From: CAYHMW01 sp964357925
GTDB taxonomy: Bacteria; Patescibacteriota; Microgenomatia; UBA8517
Direction of reading: 5' to 3'
NCBI GenBank assembly: GCA_964357925.1
Contig: CAYHMW010000039.1
Coordinates: 1 to 5,177 of the forward strand
Length of the DNA: 5,177 bases
Shown: positions 1-5,171 of the stretch, in pieces
How positions within the stretch are numbered: the first letter of the stretch is position 1
How the letters are laid out: each line of letters begins with the position of its first letter
Notes under the pieces: model-generated
Seen by the model: only the letters and a program-made list of their open reading frames with translations
What the model was told of the DNA's origin: nothing
Database searches by the model: none
Made by a program: the position numbers and the translations under genes

Positions 1-555
1 AAATTGAATCCTATTACCTTCATCAACTCCTGCCGGGATTTTTATTTTTCTTTTTTTCCCGTCGATTGTCACTTCATGCTCAACTCCCAATGCTGCCTCA
101 AGAAAACTAATTGAGATGCTGTAGCGAGGAATAGTCCTTGCTCTTTGTTGTGTTCTGCCCCCAAAGAATTGTTCGAAAATATCAAAGGGATCGCCAAAGT
201 CGAAGCCCTGGAAGGGATTCTGGTCGCCTGCACCTTGGGTATAGCTATAAGTAAATGGACCCCAATTGCCACCCGTGCCACCAGTTCCAAAAGGATTTGC
301 ACCCGTGCCACCGCCTCCACGATTGAAGGCAGCATGGCCGAACTGGTCATAAGTCTTTCTTTTTTGAGGGTCGCTAACGACTTGGTACGCTTCGTTAATT
401 TCCTTGAAGCGTTTTTCAGCGGCTTCCTTGTTGTCTTTATTTTTATCAGGATGCCATTCCAAAGCCTGTTTTCTGTAGGCTTTTTTTATTTCATCTGCCG
501 TCGCCTCGCGACTGATGCCCAAAATATCGTAATAATCTGGTTTACCCGCTGCCAT
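1..555 (-). CDS. dnaJ: DnaJ-family co-chaperone, class B (no zinc finger), 3' end cut by window
   Basis: J-domain co-chaperone that delivers substrates to DnaK and stimulates its ATPase in the cytoplasm. The visible 185 residues hold a J domain (about 7-72) with the catalytic HPD at 35-37 and a KRFKEINEAYQVVSD helix. A Gly/Phe-rich linker (about 73-133) follows, including two 10-residue units starting GGTG at 82 and 92. The first C-terminal substrate-binding strand region starts near 143. Where classical DnaJ has CxxCxGxG zinc repeats after this strand, the chain goes directly from FLEAALGVEHEVTIDG to KIPAGVDEGNRIQF. It is therefore a CbpA-like class B protein occupying the dnaJ position. The reading frame runs off the left edge, so roughly the last third is missing. 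An in-frame ATG at 561 was not chosen because it is only 3 nt from the -10 box and would probably not be transcribed. The gene has its own CIRCE promoter, and dnaK lies about 1.4 kb upstream. The symbol could equally be cbpA. Confidence 0.95.
   Translation of the reverse strand, partial: MAAGKPDYYDILGISREATADEIKKAYRKQALEWHPDKNKDNKEAAEKRFKEINEAYQVVSDPQKRKTYDQFGHAAFNRGGGGTGANPFGTGGTGGNWGPFTYSYTQGAGDQNPFQGFDFGDPFDIFEQFFGGRTQQRARTIPRYSISISFLEAALGVEHEVTIDGKKRKIKIPAGVDEGNRIQF
270..312. repeat. 13-bp direct repeat in the J-protein Gly-rich linker
   Basis: CACCCGTGCCACC occurs at 270-282 and again at 300-312, exactly 30 bp apart. On the coding strand the two copies encode GGTG-N/A-type decapeptide units (residues 82-91 and 92-101). 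This looks like a small in-frame duplication within the flexible Gly/Phe linker. It may vary in copy number between strains. Confidence 0.6.
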
Positions 556-564
556 AGTCATGCA

Positions 565-593
565 ATTGTAACAGACCCCCGTGGTTGTGTTAA
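565..593 (-). promoter_or_regulatory. dnaJ promoter (sigma-70 type)
   Basis: Read on the minus strand, TTAACA (588-593) and TACAAT (565-570) are separated by 17 bp, each one base from consensus. The -10 ends 9 nt before the ATG at 555, so a start 7 nt downstream gives a leader of only 2-3 nt. No Shine-Dalgarno sequence lies in that leader. The -35 box shares three bases with the CIRCE element at 591-617, so bound HrcA should block it. Confidence 0.7.
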
Positions 594-617
594 GCAATCA
601 GATTGATGGAGTGCTAA
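591..617. promoter_or_regulatory. CIRCE operator (HrcA site) shared by dnaJ and doxX promoters
   Basis: On the plus strand the left arm is TAAGCAATC (591-599, 7/9 matches to TTAGCACTC) and the right arm is a perfect GAGTGCTAA (609-617), with exactly 9 bp between. That gives 16/18 arm matches with canonical spacing. It overlaps the dnaJ -35 on one side and ends 9 bp before the TG of the doxX extended -10 on the other. It could therefore control both divergent genes. Confidence 0.85.
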
Positions 618-626
618 TCGGACATT

Positions 627-635
627 TGCTATAAT
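627..635 (+). promoter_or_regulatory. Extended -10 promoter for the DoxX-family gene
   Basis: TGCTATAAT (627-635) is a perfect TATAAT with the TGn extension. No convincing -35 lies 16-18 bp upstream; that position is occupied by the right CIRCE arm. The gap from the -10 to the ATG at 642 is 6 nt, so transcription would begin at or next to the A of the start codon, giving a leaderless mRNA. Confidence 0.65.
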
Positions 636-641
636 GAAATC

Positions 642-1088
642 ATGAGGATTGTCGACCAGACTTATAAACTTTTGGGTAAGATTTCTGAAAATAGCGTTAC
701 TTACCTACGCATTAGTATTGGAATTGTTTACTTCTGGTTTGGGTTTTTGAAGTTTTTTGGGGGAGCGAGTCCTGCAGAAGCACTGGCACAGGACACTATG
801 TTTATCCTATTTTTCGGATTAATTCCAAAGGCGACACTTCTTCTTATCCTTGCCATTTGGGAGAGTGTAATTGGACTTGGATTTCTGACTGGAAAATATT
901 TGAAGTTTATAATTCCTTTGATGCTACTTCAGATGTTTGGAACTTTTACTCCACTCGTATTCTTCCCAGATTTGTCATTCACTCAAGTACCTTTTGCGCC
1001 ATCACTGGAAGGGCAATACATTGTTAAAAATTTGGTTTTGGTTAGTGGAGCACTGGTGGTGTGGAGAGAGAGCGCTAAAGAGCGCTGA
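642..1088 (+). CDS. DoxX-family small membrane protein
   Basis: A 148-aa integral membrane protein with four hydrophobic segments at about 20-39, 54-83, 87-108 and 126-141, matching the usual four-helix DoxX-like fold. Recognisable family stretches are YLRISIGIVYFWFGFLKFF, the helix motif LAIWESVIGLG, the TFTPL segment and SLEGQYIVKNLVL before the last helix. DoxX-like proteins are loosely tied to quinone, thiol or oxidative-stress processes, but the biochemical role of this subgroup is not settled, so no substrate is proposed. The ATG at 642 fits a leaderless transcript from the TATAAT at 630-635, and there is no Shine-Dalgarno site. It is the only plus-strand gene, divergent from dnaJ across a shared CIRCE, and its end overlaps the convergent gene at 1075-1542 by 14 bp. 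Family assignment is firm; heat-shock control is inference. Confidence 0.88.
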   Translation: MRIVDQTYKLLGKISENSVTYLRISIGIVYFWFGFLKFFGGASPAEALAQDTMFILFFGLIPKATLLLILAIWESVIGLGFLTGKYLKFIIPLMLLQMFGTFTPLVFFPDLSFTQVPFAPSLEGQYIVKNLVLVSGALVVWRESAKER

Positions 1089-1542
1089 GAATCACAGGTG
1101 CGATGTATTGCGAGATTAGCGCACCAGTGGTTGTCTCTAATAGCTGTTTAGCTAGTGTTTTAGATAAGCCGACAATTTTCTTGAATATTTTTTGAATTTT
1201 GTTTTGATCCTTGGTCTCTTTTTGCAACTCCAATTCTAATTCTTCTAGATATTGCTTGGCTTTCAATTGACTTTCTGGTTTGTCTATATATTGAGTTACG
1301 TGATTTTTAATATTTGAAATACTCTTAGAAATGTCAGATTCCACTAAATTGATGCCATGGTTACCTAGGCTTGATAAACTACGATCTCCCATAGGCACAA
1401 TTATTGGAGCAGAGGGATTGTAAAACGTAAAATTGTATGTATTACCAGAATGTTGTGCTTGCGATGGCCAGGTTGTAGGGGTGCTTGCGTATGTGGCGGT
1501 TCCACTCGCTGTAGGGATTTTGATATTTTCATAACCATCCAT
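1075..1542 (-). CDS. Unrecognised 155-aa protein, translationally coupled to the DUF6941-like gene
   Basis: I do not recognise this family. Residues 1-60 are rich in Thr, Ser, Asn, Pro and Gly, with an alternating NTYNFTFYN strand-like stretch (34-42) and a hydrophobic APIIVPMGD turn. From about 64 the sequence looks helical: a segment around 65-86, then a highly charged probable coiled coil at 92-124 (QYLEELELELQKETKDQ). The final about 22 residues (134-155) are hydrophobic and could be a membrane-inserting or buried helix. There is no signal peptide. The ATG at 1542 is one base after the TGA of the preceding gene. The leader is A-rich without a Shine-Dalgarno site, so translation probably depends on reinitiation. 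It is the last gene of the dnaK transcript and converges on doxX. The layout vaguely recalls small effector-type proteins with a helical C-terminus, but nothing proves that. Confidence 0.8.
   Translation of the reverse strand: MDGYENIKIPTASGTATYASTPTTWPSQAQHSGNTYNFTFYNPSAPIIVPMGDRSLSSLGNHGINLVESDISKSISNIKNHVTQYIDKPESQLKAKQYLEELELELQKETKDQNKIQKIFKKIVGLSKTLAKQLLETTTGALISQYIAPVILSAL
1093..1129 (+). terminator. Possible stem-loop just after the DoxX gene
   Basis: CAC-A-GGTGCG (1093-1102) can pair with CGCACC-A-GTG (1120-1129): nine base pairs broken by one A-A mismatch, with a 17-nt loop. It begins 5 nt after the doxX stop. No proper U-tract follows (GTTGTCTCT), and the large loop is unlike a strong intrinsic terminator. 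It lies inside the 3' end of the minus-strand gene at 1075-1542. Treat it as a weak candidate only. Confidence 0.25.
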
Positions 1543-1543
1543 G

Positions 1544-1933
1544 TCAGTTTTCTTTTTTAACCTCTAAGTTACGCTTCCCAACCACTTTCTTATTGCTTAA
1601 TATATGCAGCGTATATCTACCAGTTGTTTTTAAAGGTAAATCTTCAACTTCTGCAATAAAATTTGCTCTGCCATTGCCTCCTGGTGTTAGTTTTAATTCG
1701 ACTGCTTGGAGAGTTTTGCCTTTAGGATCTTTAATTAAAATGTCTGCACCATAATCACGACCTGGAGTACCACGACCAATTCCAACTGCATACATTCTGG
1801 GGTGTATTGCAGGGATTTTGTTAACATAGATTTCATCGAATATCCCGGAGAGATTAAGTTTATTGTCCCATGTAGGGTTCGCGAAGTCAGCAAATTCTAG
1901 AAGCTCAATTTCAAGAGGTTTCGTTTTTTTCAT
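1544..1933 (-). CDS. DUF6941-like small protein
   Basis: A 129-aa protein resembling the DUF6941 family by its layout: an opening acidic strand with ADFANP, then KLNLSGIFDEIYVNKIPAIHP (25-45), a strand MYAVGIGRG, a DP-KG-turn (69-73), a basic middle, and a closing LPLKTTGRYTLHILSNKKVVG segment near 99-119. The pattern suggests an all-beta sandwich. It has neither a signal peptide nor a membrane segment, so it is probably cytoplasmic. The function of DUF6941 is unknown to me. The ATG at 1933 lies inside the 3' end of dnaK (23-bp overlap, different frame) and has a Shine-Dalgarno AGGGAG at 1943-1948, so translation should follow dnaK closely. The next gene starts one base after its stop. Its place between dnaK and dnaJ is unusual for this operon. 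The gene is certain; the family call rests on pattern memory. Confidence 0.85.
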   Translation of the reverse strand: MKKTKPLEIELLEFADFANPTWDNKLNLSGIFDEIYVNKIPAIHPRMYAVGIGRGTPGRDYGADILIKDPKGKTLQAVELKLTPGGNGRANFIAEVEDLPLKTTGRYTLHILSNKKVVGKRNLEVKKEN

Positions 1934-3836
1934 CTACTATTTCTCCCTCTTCAACTGAACTATCTTTGGAGTCTGGTTTTTTATCCTTTTTAGTTTCGCC
2001 GCTTGCCTCTGAATCTTCTGGTTTTTTGGCTGCTTCCTGGTCTTTTTTGTACATGGCTTCGCCGATTTTTTGAAGTTCGGTGCTTAATTCTTCAGATTTC
2101 TTCTCAATATCCTCTTTACTGCCCTTTTCGACTGCATCCTTCAACTCTTTGACTTTACCTTCGATGCGCTCTTTGAGATCTTTGTCTAATTTGTCACCAG
2201 CGTCTTTTATAGCCTTTTCGGTTGTGGCGACAAGGGCATCTGCTTTGTTTCTTGTTTCAACCTCACCCTTTTTCTTTTCATCTTCGGCTTTGTGTTTCTC
2301 CGCCTCACTCTTCATGCGCTCGATCTCTTCGTCGCTAAGGCCAACTGCGCCTGTGATTGTAATGTGTTGAGTTTTCTCTGTTGCCTTGTCCTTGGCCGTA
2401 ACCTTTAAGATACCGCTTGCGTCGATATCAAATGTAACCTCGACTTGGGGAACGCCTCTTGGGGCCGGTGGAATACCATCAAGAATGAAACGACCGAGGC
2501 TTTTATTGTCTGCGCTCATTGGGCGTTCACCCTGGGTGATGTGGATATCAACCTGAGTCTGATTATCGGAAGCTGTACTAAATGTTTCGGTTTTACTGGC
2601 CGGGATCGTTGTATTCCTCCCTATCATTGGTGTTGCTACACTGCCCATTGTTTCAATGGCTAGCGTTAGAGGTGTCACATCCAAAAGCAAAATATCTTTG
2701 ACTTCCCCGCCGAGAACCCCACCTTGAATAGCTGCACCGATTGCGACAACCTCATCGGGATTGACAGACTTATTTGGGTCTTTACCAAAATATTCTTTTA
2801 CTTTTTCTGTGACTTTGGGCATTCTGGTCATGCCTCCGACGAGGACTACCTCGTTAATGTCGTGGGCATCGAGCTTCGCGTCTTTAAGCGCTTCACTTAC
2901 TGGACCCATCGTGCGCTCAATAAGGTCTTCAACGAGACTTTCGAGTTTTGCTCGCGTTAACTTCAAAGTTAAATGAAGTGGGTTGCCATTGTTTTGTGTA
3001 ATGTATGGCTGGTTGATTTCAATTTCTGGAGCTGCACTAAGCTCAATTTTTGCTTTTTCTGCGGCATCTCGCACCCTTTGGAGGGCCTGTTTGTCGGCTT
3101 TGAGATCAACCGCGTTGTCTTTCTTGAACTCCTCAACTATCCAGTCAACAATTTTTTCGTCAAAATCGTCGCCCCCAAGGTGAGTGTCCCCGTTTGTTGC
3201 TTTGACTTCGAAGACACCGTCGCCTAATTCGAGAATGGAGATGTCAAAAGTTCCGCCACCAAGATCATAAACAGCTATTTTTTGGGCGTTTTTCTTATCA
3301 AGACCATAAGCAAGAGCTGCTGCTGTTGGTTCATTGATAATCCGGTCAACTTTGAGACCAGCGATCTCACCGGCTTGCTTTGTGGCTTGCCTTTGGGCAT
3401 CGTCAAAATAAGCTGGAACCGTGATGACTGCTGACTCGACTTTTTCGCCTAAATATTCTTCAGCATCTTTTTTGAGCTTCATTAGAACTCTGGCGCTTAC
3501 TTCCTGAGGGGTATATTTTTTGCCGTCGATTTCAATGGTTGCTGCTTTGTCTTTACCACTGACGATTTCATAGGAAACAAATTTTTTGGTTTTTTCTACT
3601 TCTTTATCATCAACTCTTCTGCCCATGAGGCGTTTGGCGGAGTTAACAGTTGTCTTTGAATTGAGGATCATTTGGCGTTTGGCCACGTCACCCACAAGAT
3701 TTTTGACAGGCTCAACCACACTTGGTGTGATGTTTCTGCCAGTGTCTGCGGCTGGAATGACTTTGGGCTTACCGCCTTCCATCACAGCGACAACTGAATT
3801 TGTTGTTCCTAGATCGATTCCTATTATTTTGCTCAT
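1911..3836 (-). CDS. dnaK: Hsp70 chaperone DnaK
   Basis: ATP-driven cytoplasmic Hsp70 that binds exposed hydrophobic peptides and cycles with the J protein and GrpE. The 641 residues cover the whole family length. The nucleotide-binding domain (1 to about 378) has signatures IDLGTTNS (7-14), IAVYDLGGGTFDIS (187-200) and VVLVGGMTRMPKV (330-342). The interdomain linker is VKDILLLDV (379-387), followed by the beta substrate-binding domain to about 500 and a helical lid to about 600. The C-terminal tail is disordered, Lys/Glu/Ser-rich and ends in EEGEIVDEKNETS; the EGEIVDEK part parallels the acidic EEVD-like tail of other Hsp70s. The segment between GRR (72-74) and TPQE (109-112) is of the long, E. 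coli-like type that Firmicute and actinobacterial DnaKs lack. The start at 3836 is fixed by the N-terminal motif and by a promoter giving a leaderless mRNA. Its 3' end overlaps the DUF6941-like gene. Confidence 0.99.
   Translation of the reverse strand: MSKIIGIDLGTTNSVVAVMEGGKPKVIPAADTGRNITPSVVEPVKNLVGDVAKRQMILNSKTTVNSAKRLMGRRVDDKEVEKTKKFVSYEIVSGKDKAATIEIDGKKYTPQEVSARVLMKLKKDAEEYLGEKVESAVITVPAYFDDAQRQATKQAGEIAGLKVDRIINEPTAAALAYGLDKKNAQKIAVYDLGGGTFDISILELGDGVFEVKATNGDTHLGGDDFDEKIVDWIVEEFKKDNAVDLKADKQALQRVRDAAEKAKIELSAAPEIEINQPYITQNNGNPLHLTLKLTRAKLESLVEDLIERTMGPVSEALKDAKLDAHDINEVVLVGGMTRMPKVTEKVKEYFGKDPNKSVNPDEVVAIGAAIQGGVLGGEVKDILLLDVTPLTLAIETMGSVATPMIGRNTTIPASKTETFSTASDNQTQVDIHITQGERPMSADNKSLGRFILDGIPPAPRGVPQVEVTFDIDASGILKVTAKDKATEKTQHITITGAVGLSDEEIERMKSEAEKHKAEDEKKKGEVETRNKADALVATTEKAIKDAGDKLDKDLKERIEGKVKELKDAVEKGSKEDIEKKSEELSTELQKIGEAMYKKDQEAAKKPEDSEASGETKKDKKPDSKDSSVEEGEIVDEKNETS
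1943..1948 (-). promoter_or_regulatory. Ribosome binding site of the DUF6941-like gene, inside dnaK
   Basis: On the minus strand AGGGAG stands 9 nt before the ATG at 1933, within the last codons of dnaK. It supports the start choice and the 23-bp overlap. It also contrasts with the SD-less starts next to the CIRCE promoters. Confidence 0.7.
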
Positions 3837-3842
3837 GGATTT

Positions 3843-3871
3843 AATATAAATTTATCACTCTTTAATGTCAA
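3843..3871 (-). promoter_or_regulatory. dnaK promoter (sigma-70 type, leaderless)
   Basis: On the minus strand a perfect TTGACA (3866-3871), a 17-bp spacer and TATATT (3843-3848, 5/6) form a strong promoter. Six bases (AAATCC) separate the -10 from the ATG at 3836, so the predicted transcription start is the A of the start codon. No Shine-Dalgarno site exists there. It lies in the 55-bp gap after grpE and is overlapped by the CIRCE at 3852-3878. Confidence 0.8.
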
Positions 3872-3878
3872 GTGCTAA
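3852..3878. promoter_or_regulatory. CIRCE operator (HrcA site) of dnaK
   Basis: Arms TTATCACTC (3852-3860) and AAGTGCTAA (3870-3878) each differ from consensus by one base and are 9 bp apart, giving 16/18 matches. It covers the dnaK -35 box and most of the promoter spacer, so HrcA binding should exclude RNA polymerase. It gives dnaK and its two downstream genes a heat-shock control separate from the hrcA promoter. Confidence 0.92.
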
Positions 3879-3891
3879 TATACACTTCCTG

Positions 3892-4362
3892 TCACTTATA
3901 AACTTTGACTTTGGCGTGTTTTATGGTTCCACCTTCTGAAAACCTCCAACCTTGCTCAATAAGTTCTGCTATTGTGCCTTTTTTTTCTTCGCTTTCTTCT
4001 GTATCTATTACTTCGTGTAACTCTTCATCGAAATGTTCACCTTTTTGCGGTTCAATTTTTTCAATCCCTTCTTCTTTGATAATCTCTTCGAACTGTCCAA
4101 TGCTTACAGCTAGACCTGGGTCATTGAGGTGATTCTGGACGCTATAGAGCGTTTGCAAAGCAGGAAGGAGTCTAGTTAAAAATTGTGATCTGATCCGCGT
4201 GCCAACCTCCAGAGCGTCTCTTTGTACTCTTTTTTCAAGATTGGCATAATCTGCAAGGGCTCTTGCCAGACTGGCTTTTAGTAAGACTGTCTCGTCCACC
4301 TGTCCATTAGGACGGGGGTCAGATTTCTGGACTTTCTTCTGTTTTTTGATTTGCGTATTCAT
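3892..4362 (-). CDS. grpE: Nucleotide exchange factor GrpE
   Basis: GrpE releases ADP from DnaK and resets the chaperone cycle; it normally works as a dimer through a long N-terminal helix. This 156-aa copy is short beside the E. coli protein (about 197 aa). It has a basic, disordered start (1-20) and a long helix with ALADYANLEKRVQRDA (35-50) and RSQFLTRLLPALQTL. The C-terminal beta wing carries GEHFDEELHEVID (108-120) and the signature IEQGWRFSEGGTIKHAKVKVYK (135-156). The ATG at 4362 lies inside hrcA (44-bp overlap in another frame) and has a GGTGAG Shine-Dalgarno site 7 nt upstream, arguing for hrcA-grpE co-translation. The stop is 55 bp before dnaK, with no terminator seen, so read-through into dnaK is likely. 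Confidence 0.97.
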   Translation of the reverse strand: MNTQIKKQKKVQKSDPRPNGQVDETVLLKASLARALADYANLEKRVQRDALEVGTRIRSQFLTRLLPALQTLYSVQNHLNDPGLAVSIGQFEEIIKEEGIEKIEPQKGEHFDEELHEVIDTEESEEKKGTIAELIEQGWRFSEGGTIKHAKVKVYK

Positions 4363-5077
4363 TTATAAGCTCACCGTAATACCTTACCATAGGTATAACT
4401 GAGGAATAATTTAACCTATAAGGGCCGATTATGCCAATAGCACCTTGGCGGCCATTTGTGGTAAATCGAGTTGCAACTATACCAACTGGTTCAAAAAAAT
4501 CCCAACCTGTTTCTTCCCCAAAAAGAACTTCTATGGGACTTACTCCCGAGAGGAATTTGAAAAATAATTCTTGAAGGCGTTTTTGTTCATCCAAAACGGA
4601 GAAGATGCTTTGGCAAACTTGATAGTTAAAAAATTCCGGACTTTGGAAGATGTTCGCATGCCCATGACTCCAGGTTTGCCCTTCATCTGTCGTTGCCACA
4701 GCCAAGGATCTTGTGTGGCCTGCGAGAGCGCGGGTGGCATAATTCATGACCTTGTCGAAATCGTCCTCGATCTCTCCAACTTCATTTTTAGCTTTTACTT
4801 CATCGGTTAAGCTCACCTGGCGCTCTTCCATAAGCTGATTGATGTAGAACTTCATAGCTTGTGGGGAGGGAATGCGGCCTGCGGAGGTATGGGGCTGGCG
4901 AAGATAGCCTGTACTTGTTAAATTGACCATTTCGTTTCTGATTGTTGCTGGGGAAACTCCAAGATCGTATTTTTTCTCAAGGGCAAGGGAGCCAACGGGC
5001 TCTGCGGTTTTTATGTATTCATCAATGAGGGCTTTGAGGATTTGGGTTTGACGGACTGAGAGGCTTGGTTGATCCAT
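4319..5077 (-). CDS. hrcA: Heat-inducible transcription repressor HrcA, short form
   Basis: HrcA binds CIRCE operators and represses chaperone genes; in the known systems it needs chaperones to stay active and is released on heat shock. The winged-helix DNA-binding domain is complete: SLSVRQTQILKALIDEYI near the start, EPVGS, then VSPATIRNEMVNLTSTGYL (41-59) and the wing QPHTSAGRIPS (61-71). The C-terminal part matches the HrcA effector domain, with SPEFFN (146-151), IFSVLDEQKRLQELFF, FGEETG and GAIGIIGPYRLNYSSVIPMVRYYGELI (212-238). At 252 aa it is about 90 residues shorter than typical HrcA; the missing part is mid-protein, where other HrcAs carry an inserted dimerising domain. Both ends are intact, so it does not look degenerate. 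The start at 5077 has no Shine-Dalgarno site and a predicted leader of about 5 nt. A CIRCE overlaps the promoter, so it should autoregulate. The stop is TGA. Confidence 0.97.
   Translation of the reverse strand: MDQPSLSVRQTQILKALIDEYIKTAEPVGSLALEKKYDLGVSPATIRNEMVNLTSTGYLRQPHTSAGRIPSPQAMKFYINQLMEERQVSLTDEVKAKNEVGEIEDDFDKVMNYATRALAGHTRSLAVATTDEGQTWSHGHANIFQSPEFFNYQVCQSIFSVLDEQKRLQELFFKFLSGVSPIEVLFGEETGWDFFEPVGIVATRFTTNGRQGAIGIIGPYRLNYSSVIPMVRYYGELINEYANQKTEESPEI
4370..4375 (-). promoter_or_regulatory. Ribosome binding site of grpE, inside hrcA
   Basis: On the minus strand GGTGAG lies 7 nt before the grpE ATG at 4362, within the hrcA coding sequence. It supports this start and the 44-bp overlap over any later grpE start. 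Confidence 0.65.
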
Positions 5078-5081
5078 TGCT

Positions 5082-5108
5082 TTAGCAGAATCCTAACACG
5101 AGTGCTAA
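5082..5108. promoter_or_regulatory. CIRCE operator (HrcA site) of hrcA-grpE
   Basis: Arms TTAGCAGAA (5082-5090, 6/9) and a perfect GAGTGCTAA (5100-5108) are 9 bp apart, giving 15/18 matches, the weakest of the three. It spans the -10 box and the predicted transcription start rather than the -35. The degenerate arm faces the gene. A weaker autoregulatory site is inference. Confidence 0.8.
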
Positions 5109-5118
5109 TTGGTGTCAA
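5090..5118 (-). promoter_or_regulatory. hrcA promoter (sigma-70 type with extended -10)
   Basis: On the minus strand a perfect TTGACA (5113-5118) and TAGGAT (5090-5095, 4/6) are 17 bp apart; TGT just before the -10 supplies an extended -10 that offsets the poor hexamer. The -10 ends 12 nt before the ATG at 5077, so the leader is about 5 nt. The CIRCE covers the -10 and start site. Confidence 0.65.
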
Positions 5119-5134
5119 TGACTTGTACTGGACG

Positions 5135-5171
5135 CATACATTCCGGAAAACTACATGTATGTTTGCATGTA
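5135..5171. repeat. Nested palindromes upstream of the hrcA promoter
   Basis: This non-coding stretch holds several small symmetric elements: CATACA (5135-5140) facing TGTATG (5156-5161), an 8-bp palindrome TTCCGGAA (5141-5148) between them, and TACATG (5152-5157) facing CATGTA (5166-5171) across 8 bp. They could be a second operator or part of a promoter for a gene beyond the window, or chance in AT-rich DNA. No gene is seen from 5119 to the right edge. Confidence 0.35.

Noticed and set aside
559..561. In-frame upstream ATG as the dnaJ start
   Set aside because: It begins 3 nt after the -10 box, upstream of the predicted transcription start, and would add only Met-Thr before the usual N-terminus.
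145..606. Plus-strand open frame of 153 codons antisense to dnaJ
   Set aside because: It lies over the J domain and Gly/Phe linker of dnaJ, whose protein is unmistakable, and it runs into the CIRCE region. The translation resembles no protein.
1071..1086. AGCGCT-AAAG-AGCGCT hairpin as a bidirectional terminator
   Set aside because: Only six base pairs, with no U-tract on either strand; kept as a remark in the overlap finding.
1543..1560. A-rich run (AAAAAAG) just before the DUF6941-like stop, as a programmed frameshift joining the two small genes
   Set aside because: The run is not in the zero-frame register needed for a -1 heptamer, and joining the frames would need a +1 or -2 shift. The TGA-C-ATG arrangement is explained more simply by reinitiation.
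2080..3849. Several plus-strand open frames opposite dnaK
   Set aside because: All are Ser/Phe/Leu-rich mirror translations of the Lys/Glu-rich dnaK sequence, without start signals of their own.
4540..4810. Short open frames on both strands inside hrcA
   Set aside because: They overlap conserved HrcA sequence in other frames and show no family likeness or ribosome site.
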